A DNA stretch of 64,000 nucleotides from Triglochin maritima (taxonomy: Eukaryota; Streptophyta; Magnoliopsida; Alismatales; Juncaginaceae): the NCBI GenBank assembly GCA_963682175.1, contig OY821775.1:12248501-12312500 (forward strand), read 5' to 3'. A program made the position numbers and the translations under genes. A model generated the notes under the pieces. That model had not been told where the DNA came from, made no database searches, and saw nothing but the letters and a program-made list of their open reading frames with translations. Shown one piece after another: positions 43,421-56,348 of the stretch; positions within the stretch are counted from its first letter, which is position 1; every line of letters starts with the position of its first letter.

Positions 43421-44645
43421 TGATGCATTGCATACATTGCATCATATGTCTTTCATTTAGATTACTTTTACATCAATAAATACTACTAAGGTATGTGTTT
43501 AGTCTTATTTACAGAATACATGGACCTGAATGCAATTTACCCACATCTCGAGCATAAACGCGTGCAAAAGACTCATTTCTATCATAAAGACCAAGTTCAA
43601 GTTTATCAGGTTACAAATGGAAATGTGTCCAAGCATAAAAGCATTCAAGATCTAATTACAAAAAGAACAAAGACGTAAGCACAAAAGTAGTCGGGGACTT
43701 AATTGCAAAAAGTCAAGGACCTAATTGCAAATCACGAGTAGCTTTTATTATTATGGAGAAAATCTAAAGAAAAATCAATGTGAATCTCCATATATATAAA
43801 GGAATTAATCCGGAGCTCAAAAGAATGGAAAGAATCAATCCAGACGCGCAAAGGAGGATCAAATCATACCATAAACACACAGGAAAAATCTGGATCGAAT
43901 CCGAGTCAAAAAGGTGGCGATTCCGCCGCACCTCATGTACAAATTGCGGCGATTTAGCCGCACAAAAGTCGATCCGTGTGCTCAAATTTTTACCAATGTT
44001 GTATTGACGAGTGTACGTTCCATTTATATATCGGGATCCCTTGTATCGGCTATAAATAGCCCCGAGAACGATGGTAGAAGGGTCCTTGGCCTTAGACCTA
44101 GTTTTTAGTTGTTTTTATTTTCAGTTTTGTACTCTTCACTTTAGTAATAAAATTCTGTCTTTTATTTCTTGTTTTTACTTTTCTTTTGTAATGTCTCTAG
44201 GACCCCTTCTTCCTCCCTCTATGAGTTTCTAACTCCTTCCAAAGGGTGGAGGTGACGGATTTAGGGTGAAGAGAAGATGAATGAATGTTATTATTTTAAT
44301 TTCGGGTTAGTATATTTTGATTACTTGAGTTTATGTTAAATCATTTATCATGTAATGCTTTATAACTAATATGATTTATTATAAGTTTCTGAATTCTCTA
44401 ATCTAAACCTTAAATCTAAACCTCCACCCAACGGAATTCACATCTTTGTTCTTGTTTTAATTGTTCTTGTTTCTTGCTTTAGATAATTAAAAATCAAAAA
44501 TCACAAAACCAACTTATTTCTTCTCTCATTCGTTCCCCCAATCGAAATCACATTAATAACAAATCTCTCCCTCCTTGTGTTCGACCCGTATTTGCCACGT
44601 CTCCATTGACGTCGTACACTTGCGGTATAAATTTAATTCACATCA
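43421..44645 (+). repeat. Athila2 5' LTR (LTR_b)
   Basis: 1225 bp. The dyad module is at 43914-43961 and a TATA box (CTATAAATAG) at about 44049-44058, about 90 bp downstream of it. A 61-codon frame at 43493 corresponds to the start of the 176-codon LTR frame of Athila1. Confidence 0.85.
43914..43961. promoter_or_regulatory. Paired 16-bp dyad module in Athila2 U3
   Basis: GTGGCGATTCCGCCGC (43914-43929), 16-bp spacer, GCGGCGATTTAGCCGC (43946-43961). Geometry identical to Athila1; also present in LTR_c at 50135-50182. Confidence 0.75.
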
Positions 44646-45967
44646 AGTTTTTGGCGCCGTTGCCGGGAGGCGACGCAGATTTTGTTTATTTTTGTGTTTT
44701 CGATTTTATTCTGTTTATCTTGTGCGCGATCTAAGTATTTGGATTTGTGTTTCAGGAAACAACAGAGTGCGCGGAGAAATCCGGGCACATTTGGAGCTCA
44801 ACGAGCGGCGAAATTGCCGCACCTAAAGAAGAACTTGCGGCGAATCCGCCGCACACTTGGAGCTTCTGGGCTTCAAATTTTTCTGGGACGCGACTCATCT
44901 CTTGGTGAACGCGCAGAGCATCTGAAATTTCGAGAGCGGGCGGTGAACCCGACTGAGCATTGCATAAGGTAACCTTTGTTGCCTCTTTTCCTCGTAATTT
45001 CTATTTTCAGAAAATTTCCTTTTCGTAGAACTGCATGTGTAGGGCAAAAATTCCATAAATTGCAATAATTCAACTCTGACCTAAAAATTGGCAAAATTAG
45101 AAAGGCCTTAGTGCATGCATCATCTAGTGTTTTGTATGCATTATTCTTGCTAAATTCTTGCAAATCAATTTCTGTTGAAGAGTGCTGGAGTCAAGGTACG
45201 TATCGTGGTTTTCATCGATTGCATTTAAGCATATAATCTAGTTTGCATACAACCTTGCAATTGCCCCCTCTAAAGACCATTGTTTGACTATCTTTGCTAG
45301 ATCTAAGTTAAACTATCTTAAGGGCAACTCCGTAGGCAAAGATACGGTGGGGATTTCATCACCCTTCCGTGACCCACAAATCACAATCCTAAAGTGTCAC
45401 CCAAGCCTTAAATTAAAATCAACTAAACATTGACCCCTAAGGACTCAGACTCATTTAAGGAGAAGAATTGGTTTGACTTGCTATGACCTGAAGCCGATTG
45501 AATTTAATTTGGTGTCTAGAAAGTGTTTTTGTGTTGACGTAAGTCTTCCAAGCGAAGTGGTTGTCTGATTGGCACCGACTCTGTCGGAAGCGCCCCCACT
45601 AGCTATACACGGTCTGGCCAAGTTTGTTTGATTAGTGAGGGAGGTGAATCAAGCAAATCAATTCGACTCAACCAGTTAGGAGTCGTCTAGATCTAAGCGA
45701 CACTAGGTCTAGGATTGTTTGAACCATGCTTTCTTAGGAATTTTCTGACCAACCCACTTTCTATCTTTAGAGTTAGGTTTCCCTTCTCATTTGAGTCTTC
45801 TTTCTCTTCTCACCTAAATTCTCTAGATTAGGATTCCTTTCTCATCTTTCCCCATTCTATTGTTTGTTTCCCTTTTGAAAAAAAACAAAAAAATATTAAA
45901 AAAAACGAAAATATAAAAAAAATTGTAATTAATTCTTGAAATTAAATTTGGAATTTAAATTTCGAAT
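44646..45967 (+). promoter_or_regulatory. Athila2 primer-binding site and leader
   Basis: The primer-binding site TGGCGCCGTTGCCGGGA is at 44652-44668 (Asp-tRNA type). The leader dyad module is at 44805-44852. The rest is non-coding and collinear with the Athila1 leader. Confidence 0.75.
44805..44852. promoter_or_regulatory. Paired 16-bp dyad module in the Athila2 leader
   Basis: GCGGCGAAATTGCCGC (44805-44820), 16-bp spacer, GCGGCGAATCCGCCGC (44837-44852), 32 bp start to start. The central four bases differ from the other modules while the arms stay complementary. Confidence 0.75.
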
Positions 45968-48548
45968 TTGAATTCAAAAATTGATTCAACCCGGTGCACT
46001 CAGATTTGGATTCGGGACTTGAGTAATCGACTCTCACGAGTTCATCTAGATTCCAGTCTGGAACTTAGCCCCAATCCATCTGCTGCACCACCTCACCCGG
46101 ATCCAATGGATGAGAACGTAGTGGACCCTCCTGTTGCACAACCTATAACTCTGAGGGATCGATGCTATCCAGCGATGGCTGCTCAGCCATCGTGCATCGT
46201 TATGCCCACCATACCGGGTCGCGACTTCGAACTTAAGGCACAATACATGAATATGTTGCCTAAGTTCACCTCTAGGGAAGACCCATATCTCTTCCTTAGA
46301 GAATTTGAGGAAATCTGCTCTCTTATGCAATACCAGCATATCCCAGAGGAGGCAGTGCGTCTGAAATTCGTGCCTCTAGCACTGAAAGATGACGCTAAGA
46401 AATGGCTATATAGTCTAGCCGAAAGATCTATTAGGAGTTGGGCTGAGTTTGTTCAAGTATTCTTGAAAAAATATTTCCCCAACCATAAGACTATGAGGAT
46501 TAGGAATGAAATTGTTGCATTCGTTCAGTATGAGAGCGAGCCGTTCTATTCCTATCTAGAAAGATTTAAAAGTGTTCTGACCCAATGCCCTCATCATGGA
46601 ATTCTGAGATGGCAATTATGCCAAATTATTTATGAGGGATTGACACCCACATCTAGGGTTATGGTAGAATCCGTAAGCCAAGGGAACTTTATGTCGAAAA
46701 ATGAAAATGATGCCTGGACTTTTCTTGAGGAATTAGCTGAAAACAGTATGCAATGGGACAATGCTAGAACACTGCTTAACCCAAGTATTGGATCTAGAAT
46801 AGCAAGCCAACCCAAACCAGGTGTCTTAGTTGTAGATGCCAACATAGCGGCTGAAGCAAAACTAGCTACCCTTATGCGCAGAATGGAAAGTTTAGAGCTA
46901 CGAACCCAAAACCGAGTGAATCAAGCCTCGTCTATCCCTTGCTCTAGATGTGGTCAGACTGGTCATGTAATGGAGGATTGTGCGGAATGGGAGCAAGTTG
47001 ATGCCATGTATAACCATGCTAGAAATGACCCATACGCATCAACCTATAACTCGGGTTGGCGTAATAATTCCAATTTCTCATCAAGCCAACAAGGTCAACC
47101 TCCTAGACAACAACCAAACCCGTATAACCAAAATAATACATCATCTGGGTTTAGTAACAATAACGATCATGAGGTTAGGTTGACAAGCTTGGAAAATTTG
47201 ATGAAAATCTTTATACAAACAACCAACCAGACCTTCCAAAGGCTTGAGACACAAGTCAGCCAACTAGCACAAATAGTAGGTGAAAGAGAAAAGGGTCGGC
47301 TTCCAAGTCAACCTGAGGTGAACCCTAGATCTAATAATTCATATCAATCCTATCAAGCACCTTCAGGAAATAACAACCCTAGACCGGTTCAAATGGTTAA
47401 TGAGGAAGGACCGTTCCAACAAATAAATGCAGTAGTATCATTACGGTCCGGAAGACAAGTTGATAACAATGTGGTAAATCCTAGAGTGTCCAATCAATCT
47501 AGCCATCAAGCACCCACATATGACCTGACCATTGAACCTGACGTCCAATCTGAAACGCCCAACCCACCTACTCAACCTGAACCCATAGCTCAACCTGAAC
47601 CTGAGCGAGTCTATGTTCCTAAAGCTTCATTCCCTAATAGACTCAAAAAGAACTCAAGTGCACAAATAGAGAAAATCTTGGAAGTATTTAAGCAAGTTAA
47701 GGTGAACATTCCACTCTTAGACATGATTCAACAAATACCTGCTTATGCTAAATTCTTAAAAGATTTGTGCACTAAAAAGAGAAAAACGAACGTACCAAAG
47801 AAGGCATTCTTAACTGCAAACATAAGTTCTATATTGTCCAACACATCTCCTATAAAATATAAGGATCCTGGGTGTTCTATATTGTCCCACAATTTCATGT
47901 TCAATAGAAGATACTTTTATCAACAAAGCCCTTCTAGACCTTGGTGCTAGTGTTAACCTACTCCCGTACTCTGTCTATGAGCAAATGAACCTTGGTCCAC
48001 TAAAACCCTCTAAGACAACCCTTCAATTTGCTGATTGTTCTATTAAGAAACCAAGAGGTATAGTAGAGGATGTTTTGATCAAGGTTGGTGACTTCATTTA
48101 CCCAGTGGATTTTGTCGTACAAGATACCGCACCTGTTGTAAATCCTAACCGACAAATCCCTGTAATTCTAGGCAGACCCTTTTTAGCCACTTCGGAAGCA
48201 TTGATAAACTGTCGAAATGGGCTCATGCAATTATCTTTTGGGAACTTAAAAGCTGAATTTAATATCTTTCATATTGATAGTGAGCCAGAAATAATATGCA
48301 ATCAAAGTGACGTTGTGATGAAATCACGTATCTATAAGATTTCTGAATCATCACAAAATCAAAAAGGAAGTAAGAAAAAGGGGAAGAATTCATCTACACA
48401 CCCACCATCACTCGAGCAAATAAGAGAACCTATTTATGTGAGGGGTGTGGAACCTGTGACTCGGGACTCTCATTGCAACATGGGGAACAATTCAACTGGA
48501 TACATGCACCAATATGGTGTCATTCAATCCAGTTCTGACTATGGTTGA
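45968..48548 (+). pseudogene. Athila2 gag-protease, broken by one frameshift
   Basis: The first frame (45968-47950) has the Athila-type gag, a CCHC knuckle (CSRCGQTGHVMEDC), a Gln/Asn-rich linker and the region leading to protease. A 10-bp insertion (TCTATATTGT) near 47876-47886, which resembles the text at 47828-47840, shifts the frame just before the retropepsin active site. The protease continues in another frame from about 47900 to 48548 (IPVILGRPFLATSEA). At the position of the Athila1 stop this copy has CAA. So the two elements are broken in different places, and neither encodes RT. Confidence 0.8.
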
Positions 48549-49641
48549 CTTTGAGCAAATTTCATCCTTCCACCGCATTTCACCAAGGTAATAAGTGCAT
48601 TTGCTTTATATTTGCATACATTGAGGACAATGCATGATTTAGGTGTGGGGGATGTTTATGTATATATTTATCTATATAGCTGTCTTTTATTTCAAAAACA
48701 TATATACCTTAAAAAAATCAATGTTTCATGACATAGCTTAAGATTGAACTGCCAAAACCCGTGTACAAATTGCATTGATTTTTTGTTCCTTATTATATAG
48801 TTCTGCTTGTAGAAATTATGACATAAATCGAAGTTCCAAATAAATAACCCATTACCCTTTAAGACATGTATGCACTTAAATTCGATGAATCAAATCTTTG
48901 AAGTGGTTGATAAAAAGCAGAGGTTGAGGAAAATATACCGGGAAGTGTGGACTTCTAATAGCAATTAAGCCTCGAGGAAAATAAAATAAAGGAATAAAGT
49001 GAGGAAACACATTTTGCAAAATGACTACAAAAGCCCAAGCCTTTGAGTCACTGGTCCGTAGGGGTATCTTGAAACCCGGTAACTTGAGTCTACCAGCTCG
49101 GGATTATCGACCAAACTCGCTACACGAATGCAAAAAGGGTAAAAGTGTCAAAAAACAAATGTGTTGAATCACGGAAGAAAAGAAAAAAAAATACTCAAGG
49201 CCCAAAGCTAAAAGAATGATCCATGTCATAGTTGATCCGAATGATACTTCACCACCAGAGGAGGCGTGCAAAATAATTTAAGTAATATCATGTGTAGAAG
49301 GGTTAGTGGTGTGAATGTTGGAGGAACAAAGACCAAGTCATATTTTTAATGAGTTAGATTCATATAATGAGCATACAAGAATTCGAAGTGAGATGTATAA
49401 GGTTGAGGTAGGGATATTGAGAGCTATTAATGGAATGTTGAATTAGGACTTTGTGGGTGTGTCAACTGAAAACCCTCACGAGACAAAACTCGTCCTCCTT
49501 GGCAACAAGGAGGTTTAAAGGCTTGTTGCACATGCTAAGTGCAACCGTGATTCCTACGAAAATGAGTTAGGATTTCCCTGTTTTTATTTTTCTTATTTTA
49601 TGTTTTGCTAGGGACTAGCAAAATCTAGGTGTGGGGGTATT
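48549..49641 (+). other. Athila2 3' internal tail
   Basis: Homologue of 5115-6220. Includes a damaged copy of the 76-codon frame at about 49219-49446 (in-frame TAA plus length changes) and the polypurine tract GGTGTGGGGGTATT before LTR_c. Confidence 0.6.
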
Positions 49642-50866
49642 TGATGCATTGCATACATTGCATCATATGTCTTTCATTTAGATTACTTTTACATCAATAA
49701 ATGCTACTAAGGTATGTGTTTAGTCTTATTTACAGAATACATGGACCTGAATGCAATTTACCCACATCTCGAGCATAAACGCGTGCAAAAGACTCATTTC
49801 TATCATAAAGACCAAGTTCAAGTTTATCAGGTTACAAATGGAAATGTGTCCAAGCATAAAAGCATTCAAGATCTAATTACAAAAAGAACAAAGACGTAAG
49901 CACAAAAGTAGTCGGGGACTTAATTGCAAAAAGTCAAGGACCTAATTGCAAATCACGAGTAGCTTTTATTATTATGGAGAAAATCTAAAGAAAAATCAAT
50001 GTGAATCTCCATATATATAAAGGAATTAATCCGGAGCTCAAAAGAATGGAAAGAATCAATCCAGACGCGCAAAGGAGGATCAAATCATACCATAAACACA
50101 CAGGAAAAATCTGGATCGAATCCGAGTCAAAAAGGTGGCGATTCCGCCGCACCTCATGTACAAATTGCGGCGATTTAGCCGCACAAAAGTCGATCCGTGT
50201 GCTCAAATTTTTACCAATGCTGTATTGACGAGTGTACGTTCCATTTATATATCGGGATCCCTTGTATCGGCTATAAATAGCCCCGAGAACGATGGTAGAA
50301 GGGTCCTTGGCCTTAGACCTAGTTTTTAGTTGTTTTTATTTTCAGTTTTGTACTCTTCACTTTAGTAATAAAATTCTGTCTTTTATTTCTTGTTTTTACT
50401 TTTCTTTTGTAATGTCTCTAGGACCCCTTCTTCCTCCCTCTATGAGTTTCTAACTCCTTCCAAAGGGTGGAGGTGACGGATTTAGGGTGAAGAGAAGATG
50501 AATGAATGTTATTATTTTAATTTCGTGTTAGTATATTTTGATTACTTGAGTTTATGTTAAATCATTTATCATGTAATGCTTTATAACTAATATGATTTAT
50601 TATAAGTTTCTGAATTCTCTAATCTAAACCTTAAATCTAAACCTCCACCCAATGGAATTCACATCTTTGTTCTTGTTTTAATTGTTCTTGTTTCTTGCTT
50701 TAGATAATTAAAAATCAAAAATCACAAAACCAACTTATTTCTTCTCTCATTCGTTCCCCCAATCGAAATCACATTAATAACAAATCTCTCCCTCCTTGTG
50801 TTCGACCCGTATTTGCCACGTCTCCATTGACGCCGTGCACTTGCGGTATAAATTTAATTCACATCA
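49642..50866 (+). repeat. Athila2 3' LTR (LTR_c)
   Basis: 1225 bp, nearly identical to LTR_b; followed by GGGTGCACCGG of the Gypsy2 RT at 50867. Confidence 0.85.
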
Positions 50867-50871
50867 GGGTG

Positions 50872-53543
50872 CACCGGTTTTGTTTGTGAAGAAGAAGGAC
50901 GGATCTTTGAGGATGTGCATAGACTACAGGATGTTGAACCAGGTGACGGTGAAGAATAAGTATCCTTTACCTAGGATCGAGGACCTCTTCGACCAGCTGC
51001 AGTCAGCGAAGGTTTTCTCTAAGATTGACCTGCGTTCAGGATATCACCAGTTGAGGATCCGAGATGAGGAAATCCAGAAGACAGCTTTCAGGACGAGATA
51101 TGGACACTACGAGTTCTTGGTGATGTCATTTGGATTGACGAATGCTCCTACAGCGTTCATGGATCTGATGAACCGGACATTCAGGCAGTATATTGATAGA
51201 TTTGTGATTGTCTTTGTGGATGACATTTTGATCTATTCACCAGATGTGGAGCAGCATAGAGAGCATCTGAGGATTGTACTCAGCATCTTGAGAGCTCAGC
51301 AGTTATATGCTAAGTTCTCAAAGTGCGAGTTTTGGTTGGACAGAGTGGCGTTCCTCGGACACATTGTATCGGCAGAGGGGATATCAGTGGATCCGGCGAA
51401 GGTAGAGGCAGTGACACAGTGGAGGGCCCCTACGAGCGTGACGGAGATTAGGAGCTTTGTTGGACTGGCGGGTTATTACCGTCACTTCATCAAAGACTTC
51501 TCGAGATTGGCAGCACCACTGACGGCTCTGACGCAGAAGGGAGTCACTTTTGTATGGTCACAGAAGTGCGAGGACAGCTTTCGGGAACTGAAGAGACTGT
51601 TGACTACGGCACCAGTTTTGTCGTTGCCGAGTGGCACAGGTGGATTTGTGATTTATAGCGACGCTTCAGGTATTAGCTTAGGATGTGTACTTATGCAGCA
51701 CGGGAGGGTGATCGCGTACGCATCCAGACAACTGAAGGTTCATGAGAAGAATTACCTGACTCATGATTTGGAGTTAGCAGCAGTGGTTCACGCACTGAAG
51801 ACCTGGAGACACTACCTTTATGGCGAGCAGTTTGAGGTGTTTACAGATCATCAGAGTCTGAAGTACATGTTCTCGCAGAAGGAGCTGAACATGAGGCAGC
51901 GCAGATGGCTTGAGTTCATTAAGGACTACGATTTCACTATCTCTTACCATCCGGGGAAGGCGAACACGGTTGCAGACGCTTTGAGCCGGAAGGTGGAGGT
52001 ATCAGTAGCAGGCCTATGCATTCAGGAGTGGCGACTGGTGGAGTCTTTAGCAGAGTGGAGACCATTTGCAGATAGCTCTGACGGTGCAGTGATTGCAGGA
52101 TTGAGAGTAGAGCCTCAAACAGTATCGACAGTGATTCATGCTCAGACTACAGATGAGGAGTTGAGGAGTTTGTTACAGTTAGCGGCTAGAGATGGGTCAG
52201 ACTTCAGAGTTGGAATTGATGGAGGTCTGAGATTCAGAGACCGTATCTAGGTGCCGAGGACAGAGGACCTAAGACATGATATCATGGAGGAGGCACACAG
52301 ATCGAGATATTCCATTCATCCAGGAAGCACCAAGATGTACAAAGATCTGCAGCGGAACTTCTGGTGGCGAGGGATGAAGAATGACGTTGCAGACTTTGTG
52401 TCGAGGTGTTTGGTCTGTCAGCAGGTGAAGATTGAGCAGCAGAGACCAGCAGGGCAGATGCAAGGGATTGAGTTGCCCGAGTGGAAGTGGGAGCACGTGA
52501 CGATGGATTTTGTTACAGGGCTACCGAAGACACGGAGATTCCACGATGCGATTTGGGTTATAGTCGATCGACTGACCAAGTCGGCGCATTTCTTAGCTAT
52601 TAAGACCACTCTTGCTCTGGATGGTCTAGCTAAATTATATATTGAGGAGATTGTCAGACTTCATGGTGTACCAGTGAGTATCATTTCAGATAGAGATCCC
52701 AGATTCACTTCGCGATTTTGGGAGAGTCTACACAGAGCACTAGGGACACGTCTGAAGTTTAGCACAACTCTCCACCCACAGACAGATGGCCAGTCAGAGC
52801 GGACGATACAGACATTGGAGAACATGCTGAGAGCGTGCACACTCGACTGGGTCGGGCATTGGGATGAGCACTTGCCGCTGATAGAGTTCGCCTACAACAA
52901 CATCTACCACTCGAATATTGGGATGGCACCATATGAGGTATTATACGGGAGGCCGTGTAGATCGCTGGTATGCTGGAGTGATGTGGGCGAGAGACAGCTA
53001 GTTGGACCTGACATTGTACAGCTATATTCAGAGAAGGTCGACGTGATCGGGAGACGACTAGCTACAACACAGAGCAGGCAGAAGAGTTATGCTGATACAC
53101 GGAGGCGTGAGCTGACTTTTGATGCAGGAGATCATGTCTTCCTGAAGATCTCACCTTCCAGAGGGGTGATGAGATTCGGGAAGAAGGGGAAGCTGAGTCC
53201 GAGGTATGTCGGACCTTTTGAGATATTGGATCGAGTCGGGGAGGTGGCATATAGGATTGTTTTACCGCCACAGTTCGCAGGACTTCACAACGTCTTCCAT
53301 GTTTCTATGCTGAGGAAAGACGTGGCCGATCCAGCTCATGTTATAGAAATAGCAGTACCAGAGATCCAGCAGGATTTGACGTTAGATGAGAGACCAGTTG
53401 AGATTGTGGATCAGATGGTACATCAGCTCAGGAGGATAGCGATTCCGATGGTGAAGGTCAGGTGGCAACATCACAGTATCAGAGAGGCTACCTGGGAGAT
53501 CGAGGAGGACGTCAGGAGGCAGTATCCAGAGTTATTCCGGTAA
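50872..53543 (+). pseudogene. Gypsy2 pol, second part (RT, RNase H, integrase, chromodomain)
   Basis: RT from [12 protein letters not shown] with FVDDILIYS; RNase H ([16 protein letters not shown]); integrase with the zinc region and [10 protein letters not shown]; a C-terminal chromodomain-like end ([18 protein letters not shown]). Very similar to Tekay1. The frame is broken by TAG at 52248-52250, where Tekay1 has TGG (Trp) at the start of integrase. The RT motif MPFGLTNAP reads MSFGLTNAP here. Non-functional because of this stop and the missing 5' part. Confidence 0.88.
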
Positions 53544-53592
53544 GTCAGTTGTTTCGAATTTCGCGGACGAAATTTCTTAAAGGAGGGTAGAT

Positions 53593-55426
53593 TGTAATAA
53601 CCTTAATCTAAACACCCTAATTAACCTAAACTAAACCTAATTAACCCTTAATTAAGCCTTGAACAGTAAAGAGTGAGGTGGAGTTGAGGATAAGAATTGG
53701 ATTTTCCTATAAATAGAGGTGTGAGGTCAAATAAAACGTTTTCCTCTTTGCTTGGGTTGATCAGAGAGTGAGAGAGGCGATCTTGGAGGAGAAGAAGAAT
53801 GAGAGAAGGAGAAGGAGAAGTGTTGGGTTAGGCTTGCCAAAGCTTGGGAGGCATCCACAAACTTCAATAAGGTATGCCAAGTCTTCATTATAACTCACAT
53901 AAGCTTTGTGGGTGTTGGGAATCGACGTTGGTGTCGAATTTCCCGTCGGATTGCAACCTATTCAGAGGTTGAAGACGACAATCGGTCGACCGGTGCATGT
54001 GGGCAGTCGACCGATTCTATTATTATATTGTTTTGCACCCGCAAACGGTCGAACAATGTCCGAGGACGGTCGACCGTTATGCCAGATTTCTGCGGGAAAA
54101 AGGGTTAGATGTTGTTATCGGTCGAACAGATCCACTTCGCCGGTCGACCGAAACAATAAGAATAGGTCGGTTGGGGGTTTTGACTTATAAAACGGTCGAA
54201 CGCCCTTAACCTGTTTCGACCGATCTATTCGATGCTAAGTCGGTTGGGAGCTTTGACCATCAAAACGGTCGACCGCTCGTTAACTTTCGGTCGACCGACT
54301 GAGCATTTTAAATAAGCGGTAGAGTGCTTGTGATGTTTCGGTCGAATAGTATCTTTGTTCCGGTCGACCGAATATTACTTAGGCAAAATGCTGAGAATCC
54401 CTGTTATCGGTTGAACGAACCCTTGGTTCGACCGGTCGGATATATATATTATAAATATTGTATAGCGTAGACCATCCTAACGGTCGACCGCTAGATGACT
54501 TTTGTTCGACCGATTGGTCGTTAATTCGGTTGGCGTGGTTCGACCGAACGCTATTGTTTGTACAGTACAGAGTACTGTGCGGAAGATCGGTCGACCAGTG
54601 TGCTTGTAGCGTTCGACCGATCTGCCGCAGGTTGGTGGATTTATCCACACGCGAGCCGTCGAGTACAGGTCGACTACCGGCTCTGAGGCGACGGTCGATT
54701 ACCGGCCTTGGAAGCGAGGGATTTCACCTTCGACGAGGGCGTATTATTGTTGGACCTCTCATATCGTACGGGGTGTGAGAGATGATTGTCGTAAACCTTG
54801 GGATGTTTGTTGGGGTTTGTCGGTAGGCCGAGGATGTTCCGGCAGGGTGCGCGTCTGGCCCGAGTTGTGCACTCGGCGGGCTGACTCGCTGCTAGGGTGG
54901 CGGCGTAGTACCGGGGTTCCTTCCTGCGGCTCTTGTGGAGCAGTGGTGTCGACTGACCCTAGTGAGGCAGCGGTGGACTGACTTGACCCTCGTGGTGGCA
55001 GGAGTGGTTCAGTACCGCGGAGGCGGTGGGGGGTATCATTTTGGACCCGAGGTGGATGATCATGTGCATGGCATTGCATTGTCTTTAATTCCATTTTGTA
55101 TTTTAGGAGGTTTGGCATAGGGGGATCCAGTAGGGAACTCAGGCATGTTTGTTTATTTACATTTCAGGTAGCGAGCAGCATTAGAGTCGAGTTGGTGACC
55201 GAAGAGGGTGCCCCTGGATCTGATCCTGTAGTTGTCTGTCTCTTCTTTTGAGGTGATTACATGTTGTATAGCTTTTGTTTGTAATCACAGTCAGTCTGTA
55301 TGTTTGACTTCCACGTGGATCATATTTATATTATATATATTGGTTTACTTTCCGTGACGTGCCCCTTGTTGACTGTTGACGGTTTTTATATTGTTTAAAT
55401 TTTCCGCTGTTTTCGGGGTCGTTACA
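53593..55426 (+). repeat. Gypsy2 3' LTR
   Basis: 1834 bp, TGTAATAACC...TCGTTACA, TATA box TATAAATAG at 53708-53716. The decamer array at 53983-54619 lies downstream of the TATA box, as in Tekay1. Confidence 0.85.
53983..54619. repeat. CGGTCGACCG decamer array in the Gypsy2 LTR
   Basis: About nine pairs of CGGTCGACCG, CGGTCGAACG or CGTTCGACCG with 11-12 bp spacers, e.g. 53983/54004 (21 bp). As in Tekay1 the first pair follows the text GAGGTTGAAGACGAC, so the array start is shared by descent while most spacers are unrelated. Confidence 0.85.
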
Positions 55427-56348
55427 CATTGATTTTATCGATTCACCACATGTATACTATTTCACACGAAATCCGATACATCATATGAATATAAAAACAA
55501 TCTTCTTGTTTTACAGTTTTGTGGTATGATCTATAGGAGGATCTAAGTCAATTGGCAATGATATTAAATACTTGATATTATAAACTACAAGCGGTATCTA
55601 GTTATACATTATAGTTACCCAATTAACATAGACGTATGTGTTCACTCGAACCAAACACGATCCATTTAGTTATGTAAGTGCACCATTTGTTTCATTCCCT
55701 TGCCTCATGATATTAAGAATATTATACAAAGTCGAAATGTGTAATTTTTGTATTTTATATTCATTTCTAGATCTCTTTAAGCTAATTATAACTATGTAAC
55801 TCAACTCAAGTTACATTGTGCACATTATAATTTTGTTTTATCAATGACTCACTAATATCATCACTCAATTAAGGGGGTCATTGCATTTATCAATATACGC
55901 ATTGATAGTTTTTGACAATAATCAAATTAAATATTTCTTATGTGAAAAGATATAAGTCTCATATCTTAGGATCTAAGACACATTAAAACATTAATGACAC
56001 ATAACACAACTCCATAATATTTACTTGTCAAGTCTATTCAATATATAAAAGTAATATTTTCCTCTTTTATATACTCATGTCGTAAAATATTTGTAGAGCT
56101 ACAATAATCGATGACCAACGCGACAATGTTATCACGGTAATTAATGTTCTATGTCAATTACCAAGATTGTAAACAACTTTTGATTTATGTAAATCATTAT
56201 CTTTTAGAGCTCTACTGTTAAGGATCAAGAGCCCCTTCCTTAACTCTTCCAAAAGACGAATACAAAATAAAGGAACAACAAAATGTTTGCACATTCAATT
56301 CATAATAATTGACATATAAAAGTAAACTTTTAGAACACATTCCCTTCA
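55427..56348 (-). repeat. Copia B 5' LTR remnant
   Basis: Matches about 34363-35744 of the other LTR minus the CACTA-like block, and ends TTCA at 56348. The inner part is lost beyond the Gypsy2 insertion. It interrupts the FAR1-type gene after its SWIM motif. Confidence 0.7.

Larger units (their letters stand above)
43421..50866 (+). mobile_element. Athila2: second RT-less Athila-like element
   Basis: LTR_b (43421-44645) and LTR_c (49642-50866) are both 1225 bp and show about five differences by eye. They enclose a primer-binding site, leader, gag-protease and tail in the same order as Athila1 and likewise no RT, RNase H or integrase. The right TSD GGGTG is at 50867-50871 and the left one at 42522-42526, outside the extra LTR_a. 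The target is the RT region of Gypsy2. Recent by LTR similarity. Confidence 0.85.
41986..55426 (+). mobile_element. Gypsy2: 5'-truncated Tekay-like element containing Athila2
   Basis: A Ty3/Gypsy Tekay-like element whose left part (5' LTR, gag, most of protease) is missing. Pol runs 41990-42521, is interrupted by Athila2, and continues 50872-53543; the 3' LTR is 53593-55426. It lies in the 5' LTR of Copia B: the host sequence CATTGATTTTATCG after 55426 matches 34363 onward in the other Copia B LTR. The left TSD is lost with the deletion. Confidence 0.85.
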
